From assembly GCA_019237095.1 (NCBI GenBank), contig JAFAHT010000361.1, forward strand, positions 1 to 35,816: a stretch of 35,816 bases of DNA. Direction: 5' to 3'. The position numbers and the translations under genes are program-made. The notes below the pieces were generated by a model. It saw only the letters and a program-made list of their open reading frames with translations. It searched no databases and was not told the origin of the DNA. Shown one piece after another: positions 9,401 to 17,817 of the stretch (the stretch's first letter is position 1; each line of letters begins with the position of its first letter). The stretch comes from Planctomycetaceae bacterium (lineage in GTDB: Bacteria > Planctomycetota > Planctomycetia > Isosphaerales > Isosphaeraceae).

Positions 9401-9983
9401 TCTCGTCGCCCGCCTCGGGAAAGACATCCGCCCCGGCGGTCGGCTCGATCCAGTATTCCAGTTGAGAAGGGGAGCACGCGCGATGGACCGAGAAGAGCCG
9501 TCCCAGCATTTCGCGATGCGCGGGAAACCGGTCAAGGAATACCGCGGGGTCCGGCTGAGATCCCGCCAGTTCGGCCAGGCAATACTCACGGTAGATCAGC
9601 TCGACCGCCAGCGCTGGGGCCACCTGGCCCAGGCCAGCGAGGTAAGCCTCCGCGTTGCAGATCTCTCCCCTTGCCAATCTCTCGGTGAAGTCGTCCAGGG
9701 CCGCCTGGTGCTCCCGGAAGATCGAACCGGCCGCGTATCCGACCGACCGTGTCTGCGACCGCGACGTGAGCTCGGCCGGCAAGCCGGTTCGATGCGACGG
9801 CTCCCGGATCACGGTCGATCCGACCGGCAAGACCTCAAAGGGAAAAAGGCGTGAGCTCGCTCCTCCAGGGCATCGGCTGCGTCCTTGATCGCCGTCGAGT
9901 GAGTCGCGGCGGGCCATGCGCTCGCCAGGAACCTGAGCGTCATGAGAAGCCACTGGCAGTGTGCGCCAAGGAATCACCGCCAT
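6375..9983 (-). CDS. Serine/threonine protein kinase with TM segment and C-terminal TPR-like region
   Basis: 1202-aa ORF: LGRGAFARVFLAEQ, VILKLS, DVIHGDVKPSNILL, MLLDFNLAWNW (DFN for DFG), GTLAYMAPERL; TM LLFAVGLALVMCLVTTYLVV; TPR-like repeats; C-terminus encoded by the heptamer array. Confidence 0.9.
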   Translation of the reverse strand: MAVIPWRTLPVASHDAQVPGERMARRDSLDGDQGRSRCPGGASSRLFPFEVLPVGSTVIREPSHRTGLPAELTSRSQTRSVGYAAGSIFREHQAALDDFTERLARGEICNAEAYLAGLGQVAPALAVELIYREYCLAELAGSQPDPAVFLDRFPAHREMLGRLFSVHRACSPSQLEYWIEPTAGADVFPEAGDEIGPYLLRRELGRGAFARVFLAEQRDLENRLVILKLSTRPTREPWLLARVRHSHIVEILSHAVVDDGAFQLICMPFLGGATLSAVLDHRRRFRRPRGSRGDLLKDLDAVAAAEYSGVNPARPAREILNSLTDCQAMAWITARLADALDHAQCRDVIHGDVKPSNILLTADGNPMLLDFNLAWNWSFEKTNGPLEDLGGTLAYMAPERLGAIASLGSTASDTRHSSEVEPSEGDDPHSADIYSLGIVLLEALTAASPAVMRDRDAPARTPKTMPDLAAEYGSFRERGALAVIRTSESAAGQSIPPGLRAILERCLAVRPAGRYRRALELAEDLDRWRADLPLAYAAEPFWSQTLPRCARRSKKLLFAVGLALVMCLVTTYLVVSRIQSRLTLKDMAMFKLARNWDDIESHAFQFQRQWPALLHRPQWSHDIESLAFQFQRPHSPRLQNPDAPEIVATAAHALKEYDVFGRGDWRQREEVRNLPEGDRNDLALWLMEQTFRYCRALGDRPDSPGDWRRALAFLDRVSTTPPLQAFETLRRRLHARLAQSGTPDSQAQKQIAFPPEPDTAPESLARRPPEPPWLEDYLLGVAAELEDAPDPDQALQHYDRVLARSPDSFWGHYRAAVVCFQLERWSEAAWHLECCKKRRSENAALHGQSVSCLSHLGLLDDALRECSRALDSAPDYAEFYRSRAWIRMSLGQTEGLEDDLRRVDLLGRFLTRGFFRNPPGQGAGNPLPATVPASQRALDLDFNPVFTAQPGDPLVEPEEIQPDELDARAALALTIITKAGTNKLRDEAAETDRTTPGAHASTPDALAIAAAELEKILTLDPQHITARMARMMQSLEQGHLQEARNDLDLVLNHPNLIAELRKNPQVFRFLYLAAQRFARYGHITEALRIADMAVSCSKELNQSRGLSHYCKAMVLSVAARSDWTQVALAAKQLQLAIHANDRFKEWYQCNKDFDPVRTRINAALDRLPEISRKKDSRTARGSAMADGRWQMADGKWQMANGK
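8087..8194. repeat. 36-bp imperfect direct repeat, 72-bp period, inside the kinase gene
   Basis: ggcgctgaaactggaacgcaagggactcgatgtcgt (8087-8122) and ggcgctgaaactggaatgcatgggactcgatgtcgt (8159-8194); encodes DIES(H/L)AFQFQR twice. Confidence 0.9.
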
Positions 9984-10567
9984 CCCCTGGCCTCCATCCG
10001 CTCGCGGGCCTCGTCGATGATCCGCCGGACCGAGCGCTCGCTGATTCCCGTCCGCCTGGCGATCTCATCAAAAGTCATCTCCTGACGGCGCAGTGTGATG
10101 ACCTGCGCCTCGAGCGGGCTGCACCGCGCGACGAGCTGCGCCAGCCGGTCGCTGGCCTGCACGGCCTGGCTTGGAGTCGGCTCTGGCGAGATCAGCGCGA
10201 GCTCGACCTCGCGTGACCCGCGCCGGACGTAGAGACTCTGCTCTCGCGCCAGGGCGTACTTCTTGGTCCTGGTCAGCCGGCGATGTTCCTCGTAAACCTT
10301 GTTGCGGGCGACCCCGGCCAGAAAACCGCGCAGATGATGGACGTTCTCGAATTGCCGGGAACTGCTCCGGAGATCGGCAAAGAAGCTCTGCCAGACCGCC
10401 TGGACGAAATCCATCGAATCGAACTGGGTCCGAAGCATCCTGGGCAGACGGCCGCGCACCATGATGCGCACCTCCGGCTCGAACCGGGTAAGGAACTCGC
10501 GGATCGCCGTCTCGTCTCCCGCCTTGGCTCGCGCAATCAGATTGGAGATGTCCGGCTCATTGGGCAT
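9974..10567 (-). CDS. ECF RNA polymerase sigma factor, paired with the downstream Ser/Thr kinase
   Basis: 197-aa ORF: MPNEPDISNLIARAKAGDETAIREFLTRFEPEVR..., FDSMDFVQAVWQSFFADL, LRGFLAGVARNKVYEEHRR, MTFDEIARRTGISERSVRRIIDEAR. Its 3' end overlaps the kinase start by 10 nt. Confidence 0.88.
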   Translation of the reverse strand: MPNEPDISNLIARAKAGDETAIREFLTRFEPEVRIMVRGRLPRMLRTQFDSMDFVQAVWQSFFADLRSSSRQFENVHHLRGFLAGVARNKVYEEHRRLTRTKKYALAREQSLYVRRGSREVELALISPEPTPSQAVQASDRLAQLVARCSPLEAQVITLRRQEMTFDEIARRTGISERSVRRIIDEARERMEARGWR

Positions 10568-10777
10568 TACCGCCTCCCCTTCTGTAACGGATCGATGCTT
10601 GGGTCGCCGCCCGCTCCCGGAAGATCCCGCTAGTTCACCAACCTGCGACGGTTCGCCCTCGATCGGCCGGAACCCAAGCTCCCTGACCTAAACAGACCCA
10701 AAAATCGAATCCGGAGCTGATGTTAATTAGACTTCATCGCCAGTGAAATTGATAGCCGGTAACCGGGAACAGCTGAC

Positions 10778-10803
10778 AAGAACTCCAGTTCTTCAATTTT
10801 TTT
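10778..10803 (+). terminator. Intrinsic terminator-like hairpin with no + strand gene upstream
   Basis: AAGAAC-TCCA-GTTCTT followed by CAATTTTTTT. Confidence 0.55.
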
Positions 10804-10928
10804 GTTAAGAAAGAATCCGTCACTTCCTCAAGGGATTGGCAGATACCAAGCAGCATATTTCGCTCAAACTGCCCTTAATGTGACAGGCTCAGAAATCTTC
10901 GCCAAAAAAATCAATTTTCCTGCCGGTT

Positions 10929-10957
10929 TTGGTTGCTCCCTGCAACTGGCCTAGGAT
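10929..10957 (+). promoter_or_regulatory. Candidate sigma-70-type promoter for the sigma factor gene at 11150
   Basis: TTGGTT (10929-10934), 17-nt spacer, TAGGAT (10952-10957). Confidence 0.4.
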
Positions 10958-11149
10958 GACGCTCGCTTCCATGGTGGGAAGACCGGAGAAAGCTCAGCAG
11001 GGTTGCATGGTCTAGCAAGCTGGCGTGGTCTCATGGAATGAGACAGACAGGTCGCTCTGATTTCTCCAGGCGTTAAAGGAGTGCCTGATGTGACCACGAT
11101 GACAGTGGTTTTTCTCCAGTGAAGGCGACTGTGATCAGGGAGTACCTTG

Positions 11150-12145
11150 ATGAACGGCACCACAGCGAAGAGATATGGCGTCGCGAACGATCTTCAGACC
11201 TATTTTCGGGACATCAATCAGACTTCATTGCTCTCCGCGGTGGAGGAACGCGACTTGGCGGAGGCCATTGCACGCGGAGACTGTGATGCACGGAGCCGGA
11301 TGATCGAGGCGAATCTGCGGCTGGTGGTGAAGATCGCCCGCGATTATCTGGGCCGGGGAATGTTGATCGATGACCTGATCAGCGAGGGAAACCTGGGCTT
11401 GATCCGGGCGGCCGAGGGCTTTGATCCGGGGTTCGGAACTCGATTCAGCACCTATGCCAGCTACTGGATCAAGCAGTCCATCCGTCATGCCTTGATCAAT
11501 ACATCAACCACGATCCGGCTGCCAGCCCACATGTTCGGGCTGCTGACCAAGTGGCGCCGGGCCGAGCGGCTGCTTTTCCGCAAGCGCGGTGGTGCCCCAA
11601 GCTTCGACGAGGTCGCCGCGCATCTGGGTCTGACCGAGAACCAGAAGGGCCTGGTTGCCAAGGCCCGCCGCGCCAGCCAGCTCAAGCTGGAGAGCAACCT
11701 CGGCGACGAGGACGTTTCGTGGTCGCTCGATGAGTCGATGAATTACAGTCAAGCGCCCGAGACCGCCATTGAGATCAGCGAGGATCGAACCGAGATTCTC
11801 CGGAGATTGGACCGGCTGGACGAGCGTGAGCGTCTGGTCATCTCGCTGCGATTCGGTCTCCTGGACGGAGCTCCGCTGACACTCAAGGAGATCGGCCGCC
11901 GCATCGGCGTGACCCGGGAATGGGTCCGCAAGATCGAGATTCGGGCCGTGAGCAAGCTGGCGGCCGTGGCTGCGCCCCCATCCTCCGCGTCGTCTCCGCG
12001 GTCCCGCCAACCCAAGAGTCGGCCGCGTCAGCCGGTTCCAGTTCCGGCCGATGCCCATGCCGACGTGAGCGCGCCTGCCGGCTCGCCACGTGCCCACCTT
12101 CCCCTGGCTTGCAGAGAATTCCCGCCAATCTCTGTTGCCTCCTGA
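11150..12145 (+). CDS. RNA polymerase sigma-70 family factor (RpoD/RpoS-like)
   Basis: DLQTYFRDINQTSLLSAVEERDLAEAI, NLRLVVKIARDYLGRGMLIDDLISEGNLGLIRAAEGFDPGFGTRFSTYASYWIKQSIRHAL and region 4 HTH (LTLKEIGRRIGVTREWVRKIEIRA). Confidence 0.92.
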   Translation: MNGTTAKRYGVANDLQTYFRDINQTSLLSAVEERDLAEAIARGDCDARSRMIEANLRLVVKIARDYLGRGMLIDDLISEGNLGLIRAAEGFDPGFGTRFSTYASYWIKQSIRHALINTSTTIRLPAHMFGLLTKWRRAERLLFRKRGGAPSFDEVAAHLGLTENQKGLVAKARRASQLKLESNLGDEDVSWSLDESMNYSQAPETAIEISEDRTEILRRLDRLDERERLVISLRFGLLDGAPLTLKEIGRRIGVTREWVRKIEIRAVSKLAAVAAPPSSASSPRSRQPKSRPRQPVPVPADAHADVSAPAGSPRAHLPLACREFPPISVAS

Positions 12146-12222
12146 ACGCCCGATCGAACCGAACGGACCGGACCGGCGGGCCTAGCCGATGTTCCCCTCG
12201 CTGCGCAGTCCGTCCGACCGAT

Positions 12223-12378
12223 TCACTTTGACTTCTTCGCGTTCACGATCGCCTCGGCCAGCCGGGTTCGGGCCTTCTCGAAGGCGGCCGGGTCGGTGGC
12301 CCAGTGGGTCCAGGATCCGGCCAGAGGGACCACCTCCTTCATCGCCCCATCGGCCTGGCCGGGTTCCGGGGACACCAT
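12223..12378 (-). pseudogene. Possible gene fragment (MVSPEPGQADGAMKEVVPLAGSWTHWATDPAAFEKARTRLAEAIVNAKKSK)
   Basis: 51-codon reverse-strand frame ending in TGA that reads like a protein C-terminus with no longer upstream frame seen. Confidence 0.3.
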
Positions 12379-12651
12379 ACATAACATATCTCACTTGCGG
12401 GGTCCTGATTCTGCCTCGGCAGGAATGTACGACCCGAGGGTATCGTAAGATCATTGGAGGGTTCTGGTCGATCCGATCGGATCTCTGATGGTCCCGGGCA
12501 ATCCGATTGAATGTTCAGAGACCGGCACGGGACGATTGATCCGTCGCGGGCGGGGGAGATGAAGAAATTGGCGTGCGATCGGGCTCGATGCTCCGAGAGG
12601 AGGGGCTGTGTTCAGAATCAAGGAAACGGTCACCAAGCGGAGCGTCACGCC

Positions 12652-14290
12652 ATGAGAGCGGCGGCCTTCGCCGGCCGGCGCCCCGCTCGTCCGTTCGCGA
12701 GGCCGGCCGTTTCGGCGTGTCTGATTGCCGTGGCCGCGGCCCTGGCAATGCTAGGGCAGGGCGACCTCACGGCCCCACCCCGATATGACGGGGCAGGTTA
12801 CGCCGTGCTGGCACGGTCGCTGGCGGCCGGGACGGGTTATCGCGCCATCGATCAACCCGATCGGCCCAGACATGCTCATTTTCCGCCCGGTTATCCGGTG
12901 CTGCTCGCTCTTGTATGGCGCGTCACGGGGCCTTCGGCCCTGGCTGCGCACCTGGTGTCGTGCCTCTGCACGGTGGGTGCGACGCTGGCGGCCTGGTGGT
13001 GGTTTCGCGGGATCTACTCGCGAGATACTGCCCTGGTGCTAGGGCTGGTGCCGGCGCTCAACTGGGCTTGGGCCCGGACCGGATCGGCGATCCAATCGGA
13101 GCCTTTGTATATGCTTCTGAGTCAGGTGACGATCGTGTCCGCGGTCCGAGCGGCTGCGCGCGGGGGCGTCGGTCAATCTCTGGCCCTGGGCGGGCTGCTG
13201 GCCGCTTGCCTGCTCACGCGCCAGATCGCGATCGGCCTGGTCCTGGCGGTGCTGCTGGATCTCTGTCTGCGAAGGCAATGGTCAATGGCCCTGAGCACTG
13301 CGGTTGTTTCCGCTCTCGTGATCTCACCCTGGTTGGTTTGGCTGGTCGTGGTGGGAGGCGAACAGAGGACGCAGGCCGACCTGCTGCTCGCCGGCAGCTC
13401 GGGACTTCCCGGGCGGATCGTTTCGCAGGCCTTGTTTTACCTGCAGCGGATTCCCGATCAGATTACCGGGCCAGTCGTCGAGGTCGCCACGGTCATCCGG
13501 CGGACAGCAGGCGTGGAGCGACTGGCGAACTTGTGGGCTTTGGTTTTCTCAGGCGTGGTGATCGCGGGCTGGCTCGTCGCGGTGCGGCGCCCGCGCCGGC
13601 GGCTAGCTGGCTTGATTCCCACGATGACCCTGGCATTGCTCTTGATCTGGCCCTACACGGAAGCGGGGCGGTTCCTCATCCCACTGGTTTCCTGTCTTTT
13701 GATCGGAGCCGTCGAGGGGATGTCTGGTCTGGTGAGATGGGGGAAGCGATCCTTCGGTCTGGGCATCCCGGATCGACAGGTTTCGTTCTTCGCCGCGGTA
13801 CTGATCCTGGTCGTCTCGCTTCCCTATTCCGGCTACTCCCTCATCACGGGCCGAGCACGTGCCCGGGATGCCGGGAATCGCGCCTTCGACGCCGCCTGCG
13901 CGTGGCTTGCCTGGCACGGTGACCGGCCCGGCCCGGTCCTGACGAGGCATCCCGGGGAAGTGTTCCTGGCCACCGGCCGTCAGGCGCTGGAGGTTTCCAC
14001 GTCGGAACGGCAGGGAGAAGCCGACGCATCGCCCGACGCGATCGCTCGGACCATCGCCCGGCACAGAGTGGCCTACGTGCTGATCGACGAGGATCGCTAC
14101 CTGAGCGCACCCTCTGGCCCGCTCGGCCGGTTTGTCGCCGAGCGTCCGCAAGGCGTCCGCAAAGTCTGGAGCAGTGAGCCTGCAGGACCTGCAGTGGCGA
14201 TTTACGAGGTTCTGCCAGGTTCCGTTCCCGTGGGACAGGATTCCAACCCTATCATTCGAAGCCAAAGCGATGACAAGAAGGGATGGAGTC
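12652..14290 (+). CDS. GT39/PMT-like multi-pass glycosyltransferase; end approximate because no stop occurs before hemL
   Basis: Many TM segments; YDGAGYAVLARSLAAGTGYRAIDQPDRPRHAHFPPGYPVLLALVWR resembles the GT39 N-terminal loop. The frame stays open to 14730, antisense to hemL. Confidence 0.7.
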
Positions 14291-15616
14291 TTATCCCACG
14301 ATCGCTTGCAGCGACTCTCGGGCGGCCGCGATCGTCTGGTCGATGTCGGCCTCGGTGTGTGCGGCGGAGACGAAGGCGGCCTCGAACTGGCTGCACGGCA
14401 GGTACACGCCGCGGGCGAGCATTTCCCAGAAGAAGCGGGCGAAAAGCCTGGTATCGCTCTGCTTGGCTTCCTCGTAGTTGCGCACGGGACCGTCGTGGAA
14501 GAACAGGGTCAACATGCTGCCCACGCGCTGGACGACATGCGGAACTTTGGCGTCGGTGGCGGCCCGATCCAGGCCCTCAGCCAGCCGGGCCGAGAGCGCT
14601 TCGAGACGCTCGTAGGGGGATTCGTCTCGGAGCAAGCGCAGTGTGGTCAGGCCGGCGGCCATTGCCAGGGGGTTGCCCGAGAGGGTTCCTGCCTGGTAGA
14701 TCGGCCCGGCCGGCGAGACATGGTCCATGATCCTGGCCGAGGCGCCATAGGCCGCGGCGGGCAGGCCGCCGCCGATGATCTTTCCCAAGGCCGTCAAGTC
14801 GGGAGTCACTCCGTACCGAGCTTGAGCACCGCCGTAGGCGACCCGGAACCCGGTCATGACCTCATCAAAGACGAGGATCGCGCCGTGCTTCTCGGTCAGC
14901 TCGCGGAGGGTTTCGAGGTAGCCGGGCTGGGGAGGGACCAGGCCCATGTTGCCGGCGATCGGCTCGAGCAGGACCGCGGCGACCCGACCACGGTGAGTGT
15001 CGAGGAGATCGGCGACAGCCGAGGCATCGTTGAACGGGCAGAGCAGGGTATCCTGTGTAGCACCCGCGGTCACCCCCGGGCTGTTGGGGGTGCCGAGCGT
15101 CGTCGCGGCCGAGCCCGCCTGGACGAGGAGGGCGTCGATGTGGCCATGATAGTGGCCGGTCATCTTGATGATCTTGTCGCGGCCCGTGACTCCGCGCGCC
15201 ACCCGCACGGCCGACATGGCGGCCTCGGTGCCGGACGAGACGAACCGGACCTTCTCGAGCGACGGCACGGCCGCGGCCACGGTCTCGGCGATGTCGATCT
15301 CACGCACCGTCGGGGCGCCGAAGCTCGAGCCCAGGTCCATCGCCTCGACGACCGCCGCGCGGACCCGCGGATGAGCATGCCCCAGGATCATCGGCCCCCA
15401 CGAGCCGATGTAATCGATGTACTGGTGACCGTCGATGTCGTAGAGAAACGCCCCTTCCGCTCTGGCCATGAACGGCGGTTCGCCGCCGACCGCCCCGAAC
15501 GCCCGCGCCGGGCTGTTCACCCCGCCGGGAATCACGCGGTTGGCGCGGAGGAAGGCGTCGTGGCTCTTGGGAAGCGAGAACTCGGGCTTCGAAGTGGCGG
15601 GAGTTTTGAGGGTCAT
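14291..15616 (-). CDS. hemL: Glutamate-1-semialdehyde 2,1-aminomutase
   Basis: IPGGVNSPARAFGAVGGEPPFMARAEGAFLYDIDGHQYIDYIGSWGPMILGHAHP, VRFVSSGTEAAMSAVRVARGVTGRDKIIKMTGHYHGH, LVFDEVMTGFRVAYGGAQ, LGKIIGGGLPAAAYG. Likely start MTLKTPATSKPEF at 15616. Confidence 0.96.
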   Translation of the reverse strand: MTLKTPATSKPEFSLPKSHDAFLRANRVIPGGVNSPARAFGAVGGEPPFMARAEGAFLYDIDGHQYIDYIGSWGPMILGHAHPRVRAAVVEAMDLGSSFGAPTVREIDIAETVAAAVPSLEKVRFVSSGTEAAMSAVRVARGVTGRDKIIKMTGHYHGHIDALLVQAGSAATTLGTPNSPGVTAGATQDTLLCPFNDASAVADLLDTHRGRVAAVLLEPIAGNMGLVPPQPGYLETLRELTEKHGAILVFDEVMTGFRVAYGGAQARYGVTPDLTALGKIIGGGLPAAAYGASARIMDHVSPAGPIYQAGTLSGNPLAMAAGLTTLRLLRDESPYERLEALSARLAEGLDRAATDAKVPHVVQRVGSMLTLFFHDGPVRNYEEAKQSDTRLFARFFWEMLARGVYLPCSQFEAAFVSAAHTEADIDQTIAAARESLQAIVG

Positions 15617-15744
15617 GGTCTTTCGGAGATATGCTTGAGAGAAATTGCTACAGCGTTCAACAACGGATCCACGCGGCAAGCCGAGCGATCGGCCAGGAAA
15701 TCAAGCTTGCAGACCCGGATACCGAGCGATTGAAATCGGCCCTT

Positions 15745-16587
15745 TCAGGGCTGGGCAAGCAATTCCTCCCAGCCTATCGGCTCGAGGACTCGGTCGGACA
15801 GTTGCTCAAGTCTCTCCAGATCGGCAATGGCATCAATCGCAGCCTCGATGAGGGGCTCGGGCTTTCCAAATCGTTTGCTTCCCAGTCGCTTAAGGATCGT
15901 CTTTGCTTCCTCGGCGCGTCCCTCCCTGAGGATCTTCTGGTAGGTCACGGATTCTTTCATGCTCTGCACTCCTTCAAGCAATCGATCGATGAGTTCGTTC
16001 GAATAGTTCAGACCCATCAGCAAATAGGTTGCCGTCCAAAGCGTTTCGGCTTGATTCCTGGTGGCTTCGCGATCCAGCCGCTGCTGCATTGCCCGGATCA
16101 CTGTGGGCAGTTCGTTCTCTTTCACCCTCGCAAGCGGAGCCAGAGGAAGGGTGGCCAGCCCTCCCGCCAGGATCTCATCGGCTGGTCGTTCCCAGGTCCT
16201 CACGACATTGTAGCGAAACTCGTGGTAAATGAGGCCATCAGGCAACCTGTGCTGGAGCAATCCGGTCATTGCCGGGCCATCGGCGTCGGGACAGAGGAGC
16301 AGTGCCATGCTTTGCACTGGTAGTCGGTGTCGGTAATTTACCAGGATGTTGTAGCGCTGGAGCCGCAGGGGCAGGTTGGGATCGTAGCTGGATTGAAACT
16401 CCAGGTGGACAACCCAGGGCTCGACCTCCTGGACAAGAAGCACCGAGTCAGCCTCGGTCGTGATCGTGGAGAGATCGACGTTCAGGATGCGAACCTCGCC
16501 AAGTTCGCGGCCCAAGAGCAACTCCAGCCACGCTTGGGGATCACTCTCCAACAGCTCTTTCGTTGTCGCGTCGAACGGCTTGGGCAT
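15745..16587 (-). CDS. Rpn/YhgA-like PD-(D/E)XK nuclease family protein
   Basis: MPKPFDATTKELLESDPQAWLELLLG...VLLVQEVEPWVVHLEFQSSYDPNLPLRLQRYNILVNYRH... and tail REGRAEEAKTILKRLGSKRFGKP. Confidence 0.75.
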   Translation of the reverse strand: MPKPFDATTKELLESDPQAWLELLLGRELGEVRILNVDLSTITTEADSVLLVQEVEPWVVHLEFQSSYDPNLPLRLQRYNILVNYRHRLPVQSMALLLCPDADGPAMTGLLQHRLPDGLIYHEFRYNVVRTWERPADEILAGGLATLPLAPLARVKENELPTVIRAMQQRLDREATRNQAETLWTATYLLMGLNYSNELIDRLLEGVQSMKESVTYQKILREGRAEEAKTILKRLGSKRFGKPEPLIEAAIDAIADLERLEQLSDRVLEPIGWEELLAQP

Positions 16588-16662
16588 CAGCGACTCTTTG
16601 AATCAATGGAGAACATCCGAACGCCGAAATCCGTCGCGGTTGGCGTGCGGTCACCCTTGTTT

Positions 16663-17664
16663 TCAGCTCAGCCATCGTGCCACATCAAGCGCGTGGTATG
16701 TGAGAATCATGTCGATCCCGGCGCGCTTGAAGCCGGTCAGGGTTTCCAGAACGATCCGGCGCTCGTCGATCCAGCCGCGGAGGGCGGCGGCCTTGACCAT
16801 GGCGTACTCGCCAGAGACGTTGTAAGCCGCCACCGGGACGCCGAAGGTGTCCTTGACGCGGCGGGCGATGTCGAGGTAGGCCAGGGCCGGCTTGACCATG
16901 ACAATGTCGGCACCCTCTGCCAGGTCAAGGGCGACCTCGCGGATCGCCTCGTCGCCGTTGGCCGGGTCCATCTGGTAGCCGCGGCGATCGCCAAAGCTGG
17001 GGGCACTTTCGGCCGCGTCGCGGAACGGCCCGTAATAGCCGCTGGCGAACTTAGCGGCGTAGGACATGATCGGGATGTGTGTGAAGCCGGCGCCGTCGAG
17101 TCCGTGGCGGATGGCCTGGACCATGCCGTCCATCATGCCGGAGGGGGCGATCATGTCGGCCCCGGCTCGGGCATGGCTGAGGGCCTGTTGGGCCAGGAGC
17201 GGCAGCGTCGCGTCGTTGTCCACGTCGAGCCGGCCGCCCGCCTCGCTCAGAGGGCCGCAATGGCCGTGGTCGGTGTACTCGCAGAAGCAGAGGTCGGTGA
17301 TGATGAGCAGGTTCGGTGCCTGGCGCCTGGTGATCCGGATCGCTTCCTGGACGATCCCATCGTCGCGGGTGGCGGCCGAGCCGAACGTGTCCTTGTGTTC
17401 CGGGATCCCAAAGAGCAGGATGCCGGGAATGCCCAGCTCGGCGACTTCGGCAACGGCCTCACCGAGCCGGTCGAGTGAGAGCTGGTACTGGCCGGGCATG
17501 GACGGCACCTCGCGGCGGAGGTTCGCGCCGTGGTAGACGAAGATGGGATAGATCAGGTCGCTCACGGTCAGGTGGCTTTCGCGCGTCAGCTCTCGGAGCC
17601 GCGGATGCGCGCGCAGGCGGCGGGGACGGTGAAGCGGATAACCGGCGATCGGCTGGAACGGCAT
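16663..17664 (-). CDS. hemB: Delta-aminolevulinic acid dehydratase (porphobilinogen synthase)
   Basis: [43 protein letters not shown] (Cys-rich metal site), [47 protein letters not shown]. Likely start [10 protein letters not shown] at 17664. Confidence 0.96.
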   Translation of the reverse strand: MPFQPIAGYPLHRPRRLRAHPRLRELTRESHLTVSDLIYPIFVYHGANLRREVPSMPGQYQLSLDRLGEAVAEVAELGIPGILLFGIPEHKDTFGSAATRDDGIVQEAIRITRRQAPNLLIITDLCFCEYTDHGHCGPLSEAGGRLDVDNDATLPLLAQQALSHARAGADMIAPSGMMDGMVQAIRHGLDGAGFTHIPIMSYAAKFASGYYGPFRDAAESAPSFGDRRGYQMDPANGDEAIREVALDLAEGADIVMVKPALAYLDIARRVKDTFGVPVAAYNVSGEYAMVKAAALRGWIDERRIVLETLTGFKRAGIDMILTYHALDVARWLS

Positions 17665-17817
17665 GGATCGATCCCCCGGAGTGGTGAAGCAAAGTGTGGA
17701 AGCGGGTTCAGAAGACTCGAGGGGCGGGTCGTCGAGAAGATGCGCCGGGGCTGCCGGTCCAGGGATCGGCTGACACCACGGCGCACTCATCGATCGCTTT
17801 GAGATGGCTGACCCAGT

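Noticed and set aside
8139-9854. 571-aa + strand ORF
   Set aside because: Antisense to a clear Ser/Thr kinase; low-plausibility sequence typical of long antisense frames in GC-rich DNA.
14132-15733. 533-aa + strand ORF
   Set aside because: Antisense to hemL, which has unmistakable motifs.
16327-17478. 383-aa + strand ORF
   Set aside because: Antisense to hemB and the Rpn-like gene; no domain motif.
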